Shown: piece by piece, positions 56,697 to 64,000 of the stretch
How positions within the stretch are numbered: the stretch's first letter is position 1
Layout of the letters: the number at the start of each line of letters is the position of its first letter
Assembly (NCBI GenBank): GCA_002077045.2
Contig: KZ111170.1
Location: 100,387 to 164,386 of the forward strand
Reading direction: 5' to 3'
DNA length: 64,000 nt
From: Rachicladosporium sp. CCFEE 5018
Lineage: Eukaryota > Ascomycota > Dothideomycetes > Cladosporiales > Cladosporiaceae
Notes under the pieces: model-generated
Database searches by the model: none
Told to the model about the DNA's origin: nothing
What the model saw: only the letters and a program-made list of their open reading frames with translations
Translations under genes and position numbers: made by a program

Positions 56697-58427
56697 AGCG
56701 CGAACATGGTTGACTGGACCAATGGTCAGTCATGATAGGTGATGTTGATCCTCGATAGGATGAAGTCGAGTAATGACGGCCGGCGCCGACGAAGGTAAGA
56801 TAGTAAGAAAGGAGGAACATACGGCCATCCGCCATGACTATGATATTAGATATTACCCGAAACAGTAAAAGGTCCAAAGCCACAAGAGGCGAAGATCTGC
56901 AGCGCAATGCGAATGCCAAGCACGGAGTCGGCGTGAGCGAGAGTAAGTGAAGGAATGAGCTGTATGGAATGCTCGTCTGTGGCGAACCGGCGACGCCTTA
57001 ATACAAACCTGCCTCCCCCCTCTTGTCATCTCACGCTTGTCTACATTCAAGTCTACGACAGTGCTACACCAGAAAGAAAAATGCTTTCAGCAGCTGGCAG
57101 CCGGGTGTGGCTGCCCGCGGGTTTGCGGTGCAAAGCCCACTGCGACATCTCAATGGTCGGCAGGTAAAAGTGAGGGCATGGTTTTAGGACTGCCTTCGAC
57201 AGGTGAGGACAAGGGCTGCATGCTGCCTTGCCCGGCTGGAAAGTCGACGCGTGCTGCAAGATCTCCACCGCAAGGAGGGTCGATGGTGCCAAAGTCAACG
57301 ATATCGCTTGGAACGATGGCGCTGAGAGCCGCGATGGAGGCAGGGTTTGACGGGCCTTGAGCTCGTGTGCCGGAAGTCTGATCGTCCAGCTATGCTATGC
57401 TGCGGAGGTCGAAGCGAAGACGTCACGGACCTGAAAGCATGGGGTGGGGAAAGACTTGAGCCTCATGAGCATTGCCACTGGATGCCACGAGGAGATGCTC
57501 AGGCAGCCCTGGGAACGCCTTCAATGGTACCGAGACTCTCCCGCGAGCGCTAGACGGGTCATTCCTGAGGCCAAGGAGAAAGGTCTCCAGCGCAGTGCGG
57601 CTCTGGTCAAGCTGGTATGCAGCGTTCATGCACGCTTAGTTCCAAGGTGCGGTCGACAAACAGACTTGCGGCAGCTACCGCACTTACAGCTCTTGGCAAG
57701 CCAAATCCATCCACGTGCGCCCATGTGCCAGCATCCACTTACATCGACGAATCCCCACCATGGACTCGCCGAGCATGTACACCTATAACAGCCACCCGCG
57801 GACCTAATGCATGCATTCGAGCAAGTCCACTCGAGGAGCAAGAACAAAGATGACGCTAACCTTACCGCTTTGACTCCAGCTCTGCCGCGCGAAGCTGAAC
57901 GTGGAGTAAGGCTGAGTCGGTTCGTGCCTATTAGCGCGAATGGAGAGCCCGACAGCTGCCATGTGCTGGAACATGGCGTACTTCTTTGAGCTGTCCGCAT
58001 GCTGCGAGATCGTTGATCGACGATGTAGGGCTGAGCGGCCTGCTATTGGTTTGGATAGGGAGGACGACATGTACGACAGTGTAGCTCGTCGTGTAGGTAA
58101 GGATCACAGCTGCAGAGGTCATTGGAGCGTGAGATACGGTTCGCAACGGCGGCCATGCGTGTTGCATTTTCAACATCTTGACATCATGAGCGTGAGGGCC
58201 AGTGCAACGCAATGACTGGTCATGAGGCACGCGAGACTCATCTCAACGGTCGTGGGAGAAGTTGTGGCTGGCCGTGGGGATGAGGCCGCAGACCGCACAT
58301 ACTCGTACATCTTCTCCATGCTTTATGTGCTCATACTGGCTGTCAACCAGTGAGGATTGTGATAGGCTCACTCCCTCGACGCATATGCAGTATTCGTGGA
58401 CGCAGAGGCTCAGCCAAGATCACCTCC
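56697..58427. other. Intergenic 1.7 kb
   Basis: Many short frames on both strands, none with a domain or splice structure I can support. Confidence 0.4.
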
Positions 58428-59443
58428 TCAATCCTTCTCAGCGATAGCCTGCAGCCGCTCATCGATCTCCTCCTCAGTCAGACTCCTGAACCCCTCCTCG
58501 GTCCCCTCCTTTCCATCTCTCCTGGGTCCCCCGACAATGCCAATCTCAATCTCTCCTTTCTTGAAGTCTACACTCAGCACGGTGCTTAGTGTCGCGATCC
58601 CCAGTTCCACAACCTCCTCCCAGTCTCCCTCGGCACAGTCCTTGTTCTTAAGCTTCTTCTCGAGGAAGTTGAGCGCTTCCTGTGCTTTTGGGCCGGACGC
58701 AGTGGCTTTGTAGCCCACGTAGTAACCAGCTGGGTCGCATTTGAAGAGTTGAGGGCCGTATTCGGAATCGAGGGAAACGAGGGTCGCTGCTACGCCGAGG
58801 GGACGGAGGTAGGCCTGTCCTTGCGGTCAGCATGATTCTCTAACCAAGGTCCATCATATTGCATGTTATCACTCACCCGTTGCGTGTAGACCTGATTGAT
58901 GTTCGCGATGCGCTTTGCCAGCACATCACATGGCATCTCATACCCGAACTTATATCTAAACTCCGCTGCCTCGCCTCTCGCTCTCGTCACGCTTGCGCGC
59001 GCATCTGCTATCGAGCCGGTCATGACGCATCCTACCGATGGGGAGAGGCGGTAGACGTATGATACAGAGGACGGGTCGATGAGTTTGTCCTAGAAGTCGT
59101 CAGGCTGACTGGTCATTTCGAGGCGCTACAATGAAGGCCGGCCACTTACGGGTACTTTCTTTTGCGATAGCACCACGGCGCAGTTCTTCCCTTTGACACC
59201 GACTGAGGTTATGTTTGCGGCTGTGATGGCTTTGAAGGCATATTCTGTAGGTCCCGGGTAAGTGTGCTGTACCACCTTGCTGGAGTGGTTTGATCGCTCG
59301 CATACCAACTTGATATAATCGCCCTTGGTCTGAAAAGATTGTGATGTGTCTGTCGAAGCCCGCGCTGCCTGTAAGGTGGACCTTTTGTCAGTAAATGATC
59401 TTTGGCGGCCTTGTAAGGTAGGGTGTGGGTACGGACTCGACAT
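58428..59443 (-). CDS. SCL1: 20S proteasome subunit alpha-1 (Scl1)
   Basis: Structural alpha-ring subunit of the 20S core. Five exons, phase-consistent: 59443-59437 (7 nt, ATGTCGA), 59368-59306, 59244-59150, 59089-58877, 58814-58428; 254 aa. The join of exons 1 to 3 yields MSSSAGFDRHITIFSDQGRL followed by YQVEYAFKA, the alpha-subunit signature. Other hallmarks: VVLSQKKVPDKLIDPSSVSY, the RYKFGYEMPCDVLAKRIANI segment, the YTQRAYLRPLG join and DPAGYYVGYKATASG. These match Scl1 rather than the other six alphas. The first donor (GTCCGT) is not consensus. It shares a 330-bp divergent promoter with the WKF-domain gene. Confidence 0.95.
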
Positions 59444-59773
59444 CTTGAATGATCTACGGGTGAGAGTGAGCTTATTGATCGAGGAGCGGGATTGGAGGGC
59501 GGAGGGTTAGATGGGTAGGTGGAAGGGTGGTGCTGTGGTATGGTGTCGTCCAGATGTGCCGCTTCGCCGTCGCTCAGTTCACGTAGGCAAACGACCTACG
59601 CGCATCTCAAGCTCAAGCCACAGGGAGACGAGTGCACGGACTTGTCGCGTGGCGCAGATTGAACTTTTCGAGATAGATCTACGCATATTCAACGCGATCT
59701 TGAGTTTCCGCAGTTCAAGGACATATAAGCAGTTCATAGTTAAACAAGTCTGGAATCAGCACTGGGTATCAAT
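59444..59773. promoter_or_regulatory. Bidirectional promoter, SCL1 / WKF-domain gene
   Basis: 330 bp between divergent start codons. No exact Rpn4 site (GGTGGCAAA) was noticed; no TATA box is evident. Confidence 0.35.
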
Positions 59774-61015
59774 ATGGTACCTCACGTGCCAGCCTGGAAG
59801 CGTCTTGGGCTGAAGCTGAAGTACGCGAAAGAGACTGCGGAAGTCGTAGCACCCCCAGCATCGACAGAGATACATGCACCGGCAGCCGTAGAATCTGCGA
59901 CTCCATCGATCACGCTTTCGAAGAGGTCACGGACAGAGGAGCATACCGACGCTGGTCCAGAGGCCAAAAAGCGAAAAGCCTCGTCTGCGAAACCCGTGGA
60001 GCCAGTCACCCCAGGCGCGAACGGCGTCAAGACAGCAGAGACGCCAATCACAGCACCGCAACCAACTTCCAAGGTAACGAGGAAGAAGTCCGTCACGTTC
60101 ACCCCAGAGACCAAGCTTGAAGACGGCGATAGAATCGCCGAGATCTTTGAAGCTTGGGACAAGGGCGAGCTTGTCGGTGCAGATGTTGAGCCTTTGCCAC
60201 GGGAGGATGTGGCCTCGACAGCACCAATTTCGGGCGAGCCGGACGAAGCATCACCACCTCCGCTGCCTGCTAAGGACAAGAAGTCAAAGCCAAGGCACGG
60301 CAAGAAGTCAGACTCAACGGAGACTGTGGCTTACTTGCAGTACCTTGATCAGTTCATTCTCGACAAAGCACACTGGAAGTTCAACAAAGCGAAGCAGAAC
60401 GACCTGCTCCGAAACGCCTTCAACATTTACCGCATTCCATCATCCTACACAGCTTGGTTGCTTGAGTACATCTCGGGTCTCTCGGGTGCAGCTGCGCGGC
60501 AACGCCTACGTGAAGGCGCGCAGGAAGTACTTGGTGAGACCACTGGACCGAACGGACGCATCTTGACTGAGGCAGGCGAGGAAGACGAAGACGCGACTCG
60601 TGATCAAACTCTGAAGCGCATCCGGGCTGAAGCAGTATGGAATCGACTTCAAGAAGCACCTCCACCGCCTACAGTGAAGACAGTCGCGGTGCAGGCGCCG
60701 AAGTTATCGCATGTCTCGTCTGGACCTGTCATTACAGGTAGTGCGAAGTATACGAAATTCGCCGAGGAACCCGATGTGCCTGTGGCGAATGGCGGCACTG
60801 CGAAGCCTGCACGGAAACGGACGAGAAAGTCGAGAACGGAGGTTTCCTCGGATGAGGATTCGAGTAGCTCTGACAGCGACAGCGATAGTGATGGGAGTAT
60901 GGGTAGCAAAGGCTCGATCTCGGAAGCAAGTGCATCGAATGGTGCAGGATCGAGCTCTAGCGACAGCACTTCGGAAAGTGAAGAAGACAGCGAGTCAAGC
61001 GACAGTGACGATTGA
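59774..61015 (+). CDS. WKF-domain protein (C7orf50-like), probably nucleolar
   Basis: Single exon, 413 aa. It begins MVPHVPAWKRLGLKLKYAKE, a conserved start of this family. A disordered Pro/Ala/Glu/Lys segment includes a basic run (AKKRKASS). The WKF domain lies at about 185-250: AYLQYLDQFILDKAHWKFNK, then QNDLLRNAFNIYRIP and YTAWLLEYISGL. The C-terminal 70 residues combine a basic cluster (ARKRTRKSR) with long Ser/Asp/Glu runs, typical CK2 substrates in nucleolar proteins. Human C7orf50 is linked to rRNA metabolism; the fungal role is unproven. Confidence 0.88.
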   Translation: MVPHVPAWKRLGLKLKYAKETAEVVAPPASTEIHAPAAVESATPSITLSKRSRTEEHTDAGPEAKKRKASSAKPVEPVTPGANGVKTAETPITAPQPTSKVTRKKSVTFTPETKLEDGDRIAEIFEAWDKGELVGADVEPLPREDVASTAPISGEPDEASPPPLPAKDKKSKPRHGKKSDSTETVAYLQYLDQFILDKAHWKFNKAKQNDLLRNAFNIYRIPSSYTAWLLEYISGLSGAAARQRLREGAQEVLGETTGPNGRILTEAGEEDEDATRDQTLKRIRAEAVWNRLQEAPPPPTVKTVAVQAPKLSHVSSGPVITGSAKYTKFAEEPDVPVANGGTAKPARKRTRKSRTEVSSDEDSSSSDSDSDSDGSMGSKGSISEASASNGAGSSSSDSTSESEEDSESSDSDD

Positions 61016-61518
61016 TGGCACGGAATCTTGCTAAAGCGTTCGTCTGCTTGTCAGAACTTGAACCCGACTGCAACTTATTGCTGTTGCGGTCTTTCCACCA
61101 TGATATCTCAACAATCTGGACGTGTGGCCCTCCGATCTCCCAGCCACGCAGACAGGAGCATCATCAGCATGAACAGTTTCCGGAGTAGCAGAGACATGCA
61201 CCAAAACACGAAATTCAATGATCTATGCACGCGCCCAACGACTGCAATGCACATTCGGTCTCTGCATGAGCTGCAGTCTCTATCAATCACAACTGTCTGC
61301 GCCTGAGACATTGCTGCCAGGGTTGGGTTGACTTCACCGGTCGCGCTATGGAAGACAAGCCTTCCGAAACCTCTCGAACGTCTAGGTCCAAGCTCCCTCT
61401 TTGAGCCTCTTGCTGTATAAGATCCAGCAGGCATAACTCGACTTGACGATGCCGGTGGCGCAACAACATTGACATTGTTTGTGAACTTTGTCCCGACCCT
61501 GGAAAGGCACCAAGCAGA
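61016..61518. other. Intergenic
   Basis: No gene seen on either strand. Confidence 0.4.
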
Positions 61519-61979
61519 ATGAACAACCCATCAGGCCACATGGCCAATCGCATGACCGTCCGCTGCGGTCCCACCGGCCGCGTCCAGCTGCCAATCCGCA
61601 GTCGCGGTGCAGGAACCTACATCACCTGCTGCGAACGACCAGTCGCGAGGCCTATGCTTGTCTGCTGCTATCCCAGCGGCGCAGCAGCAGGTCCGCCGTA
61701 CAACTTCTCATCGAGCGGAAGGTGAGCATTTAGGAAGGTGAGCATTTGGCGTGACGTGGAAAACGATTGAAGGTCTGACTAACGAGGTGATTAAGACCAC
61801 GAGCAAACTGGCTGGTGTGGCACTTGGACGGCAACGCACCGGGCGGATTCAACCTGTCATTTGATGCTGGCATGCCGGGTACGAATGTCAGTTGTACCCT
61901 CTGGCTTGCGCCGCCTGGAACACCGCGACCGGCTGGCCTGCAATGGCAGCCTAGTGACTTTCACAGGCATGGACAATGA
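61519..61979 (+). CDS. Small two-exon protein with paired cysteines, unknown function
   Basis: Exon 1 61519-61721, exon 2 61796-61979, 128 aa. The intron has GTGAGC, a CTGACTAAC branch point and TTAAG acceptor, and the join keeps phase (SSSGRPRANWLVWHLDG). The protein starts MNNPSGHMANRMTVRCGP and has Cys pairs in TYITCCERP and MLVCCYPSG, plus NVSCTLWLAPPG. Exon 2 reads like a compact beta-rich fold (FNLSFDAGMPGTNVSCTLWL). No signal peptide at this start. No domain recognised. Conserved-looking splice signals argue that it is real. Confidence 0.55.
61717..61747 (+). repeat. Tandem duplication of a splice donor
   Basis: GGAAGGTGAGCATTT at 61717-61731 is repeated exactly at 61733-61747 with one base between. 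Both copies contain the donor GTGAGC. Only the first can be used without meeting a stop, because the exon frame reads TGA right after it. Confidence 0.9.
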
Positions 61980-62053
61980 GCGCAGCTGCGTAGCTAAGGG
62001 ATCGTATGCACGAGAAGCAGCAGCACGAACACCAAGATGTCAATTATCTGCCT

Positions 62054-64000
62054 TCATGAACCCAGGTTCCCTCTTGTCACGCTCAGATCCAAAACATCGC
62101 TTCCCTTACCATACCACTCCTCCCAGTCCCTCACACTCTCAGCATTTTCCCTCCCGAATCCCTTCAACAACCTCTCACTCTCTTCCGCGTCCCCTCTCGA
62201 CGTCCTCCCAGCTTTCTCCCTCGTCCTACCCCTCGCTCCCTGACCCCAGATCCTCTCCCCATCCCCAGAAATCCAAGTCCCAATCTTCCTGAAAGTGAGA
62301 CTGATCCTCTGGCCTCCATAGGCCCCTTCCGCATCACTAAACTCCGCTTCCCGTCGCTTGTCGGCTTTGATACCGTGCAGCCACTCTGCGTTCGTCTGCA
62401 GAGACATCAGAACGGCCGAGTTGTGTTCCAGCGGGACTTTGACGATCTTGCGTTCCGCTCCGGGCGTATCAGACGAGCGCTTGGAGCGCAAACGCATCAC
62501 TCGCTCAGCGCCGAACGAGACGTTGACTACGAAGGTATCTAGAACGATGTCGAGAGTTTTGTCACTGTGCTCGTGTATTTCGTCCTTGCGATCTCGATAG
62601 AGTTGGATCAAGCAATGGTTCAGCTCGTGTCCACAGAGTTCTTGAGCGGCCAAGCGAACGGTATCCACAGTCGGTGTCCAGGTGGTAGAGAGCAGCGTGG
62701 CATCTGAAGGGTGGCGGTAGATGGGCTGCGTGCCGTCTTCCTGTACTGTAGCTTGGCAGCACACCAGACGTGGCACCGGCGATGCTTGATGGTACAGAGG
62801 TCGGAAGGTGACTTCAGACATGAGAGCTGGGAAGACGGAAGAGGCAAGAGGTGTGGGGAGGAGCTGCTGGGTTATGGATGAGCCTGCGCTGGCTAGGTGA
62901 TTGTCTTGGCGCAGAAGCGGATACGCGCTACTCGAAGACGGAGCCGGTGACAGCGGTCGTGTCTGTGTGGTATTGAGGGAGTGTTTGTGAGTTTCATGGG
63001 AGTCCTGACCTGATCCAGATGCTCGCGTGGCATCTCCATTGCTCACGACGGGCGATGAGAAATCTGCGTCCGGCTCAGGGCAATGCGCCGGATCTATCCT
63101 CTGCTGACCTGTGGAAGGTATGTCCTCGCCGGAGGCGGCGACTTCGTCTTCGCGTAGCTCGGCGTTCTCCTCGCGACAGCTGGCCTGGTCACTCGTGTCT
63201 GGTTGTGTGTCGGGTACAGCGGCTGCCTTAGTCGCAGAGCTTGCAGCGTGGCCAAAGTCGGTGACAGAGTCCTTAGCATTCCCTGTGTCCACACCTTGTA
63301 AGCCTTTGCTTGTCTCCATATCCATTGATAGCTCCAAAGCTATCGAGGGGGAAGAGCAATAACATACGGATGGCAGGTCATCGTCTACTTCATCTTCTTC
63401 GTCGCTATCTGCTTCTAGCAGGTTCGATAGCTTGGCATCAGACGTGTCTTCTTCTTCATCATCAACTTCAGCTTCGGACTCATCGTCTTCTGACTCACTC
63501 TCTTCGTCGCTGACGCATTGCAGTGGGTTGCGCAGTCTCCCAATGACTGCAGTGCTGTGCAGAACTTTCGCCTCCATAACCTTTACGAGACGACTGACAG
63601 CCAAATCATGTCGTTCCCGGATCCGATAGCCCAGACAGTCTTCCACAAGTATGACCTTTATGCCGTAGCGTGCTGCGTCCATTGCTGTGGCGTAGACGGA
63701 TAGATTGGTGATGCAGCCTGCGATGTAAAGCTCGGTGATGAGCTTCGAGCGTAGAGACGAGAGGAGTGACGTCGAGTTGAAGGCCGAGTAAAAGCTCTTG
63801 ACGATCTGCATGTCTCGGTCAGGTTTGATGAGCGGTCTGACCCTCTTCGCGTAGTCGGCACCGAAGGAGCCTCGAAGGCATGCTGGTTCTCGCCTCGAAG
63901 TCCGTGTGAGGAAAAGCTCTTCGTCGGCTTCAGGCGACGGTCTGCGTGGCTTGCCAGTGGGTCTCCTCGAAGACGAGCTCGCATCTGCGCCACACTTCGA
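62054..64000 (-). CDS. Isochorismatase-like hydrolase fused to AlkB-type dioxygenase, 5' end beyond window
   Basis: The frame is open from the right edge to 62054, about 648 codons visible. N-terminal part: isochorismatase-like cysteine hydrolase, with VKSFYSAFNSTSLLSSLRSK, TELYIAGCITNLSVYATAMD (catalytic Cys in GCITN) and GIKVILVEDCLG; its first strand with the catalytic Asp lies beyond 64000. A central linker has long acidic runs (SESEDDESEAEVDDEEEDTS). C-terminal part: 2OG-Fe(II) dioxygenase of the AlkB type, with YHQASPVPRLVCCQATV, NHCLIQLYRDRKDEIHEHSD (HxD), VNVSFGAERVMRLRSK, AEWLHGIKADKR (distal His) and RISLTFRKIGTW (2OG-binding Arg). AlkB enzymes demethylate alkylated nucleic acid. 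Why a cysteine hydrolase is attached is unknown. Confidence 0.85.
   Translation of the reverse strand, partial: SKCGADASSSSRRPTGKPRRPSPEADEELFLTRTSRREPACLRGSFGADYAKRVRPLIKPDRDMQIVKSFYSAFNSTSLLSSLRSKLITELYIAGCITNLSVYATAMDAARYGIKVILVEDCLGYRIRERHDLAVSRLVKVMEAKVLHSTAVIGRLRNPLQCVSDEESESEDDESEAEVDDEEEDTSDAKLSNLLEADSDEEDEVDDDLPSVCYCSSPSIALELSMDMETSKGLQGVDTGNAKDSVTDFGHAASSATKAAAVPDTQPDTSDQASCREENAELREDEVAASGEDIPSTGQQRIDPAHCPEPDADFSSPVVSNGDATRASGSGQDSHETHKHSLNTTQTRPLSPAPSSSSAYPLLRQDNHLASAGSSITQQLLPTPLASSVFPALMSEVTFRPLYHQASPVPRLVCCQATVQEDGTQPIYRHPSDATLLSTTWTPTVDTVRLAAQELCGHELNHCLIQLYRDRKDEIHEHSDKTLDIVLDTFVVNVSFGAERVMRLRSKRSSDTPGAERKIVKVPLEHNSAVLMSLQTNAEWLHGIKADKRREAEFSDAEGAYGGQRISLTFRKIGTWISGDGERIWGQGARGRTREKAGRTSRGDAEESERLLKGFGRENAESVRDWEEWYGKGSDVLDLSVTRGNLGS

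Noticed and set aside
1..64000. tRNA or 5S rRNA genes, sought by eye through B-box and internal-promoter-like sequences
   Set aside because: No sequence with a matching A box, B box and cloverleaf was found; GGTTCGA hits fall inside coding regions.

Overview
The window is nuclear DNA from a filamentous ascomycete, probably a Dothideomycete (that class call is inference). It carries about two dozen protein genes with short 50-75 nt GT..AG introns and CTRAC-type branch points. The gene set is fungal: an AtfA-type bZIP, a Rom2-type Rho1 GEF, an aquaporin with a long tail, secreted CE3 and GH10 xylan enzymes, a velvet-domain protein, Spt8, Doa1/Ufd3 and Mgr3. I recognised no tRNA, rRNA, CRISPR array, intact transposon or operon. 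Exon boundaries were built by hand from splice consensus, reading phase and family conservation; they are models, not transcript data.

1-10.5 kb: AtfA-like bZIP (-), a 3.2 kb divergent intergenic region, a PHD-finger gene (+) and a Rom2-type Rho1 GEF (-). The last two face each other across a 100-N assembly gap that cuts off at least the GEF. VMA11 (V-ATPase c') follows, with an 18-nt microexon. 10.5-19.9 kb: PKA catalytic subunit, mitochondrial-type acyl-CoA synthetase, a tail-to-tail CE3 esterase and GH10 xylanase pair, and a five-exon aquaporin.

20-29 kb is the accessory part: a poorly coding stretch, two adjacent hypothetical genes that share a domain, a gene with three exact-length 35-residue repeats and a frame change, and a conserved fungal protein with a His/Asp-rich tract. 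29-36.5 kb: a ZNFX1/Hrr1-type RNA helicase with NFX1 zinc fingers, interrupted by one apparent single-base frameshift just before helicase motif VI, and Spt8 of SAGA.

36.5-47 kb is gene-poor and holds a divergent velvet-domain protein, a GNAT acetyltransferase and a BTB/POZ protein. 47-64 kb is denser: Doa1/Ufd3, an unknown secreted protein, a SRAP (HMCES-like) protein with PIP-like motifs, Mgr3, a small three-exon unknown, proteasome alpha-1 (7-nt first exon), a WKF-domain protein, a small Cys-containing unknown, and an isochorismatase-AlkB fusion that runs off the right edge.

Most genes are unrelated housekeeping or signalling neighbours. The only obvious functional neighbours are the CE3/GH10 pair (xylan deacetylation plus backbone cleavage).
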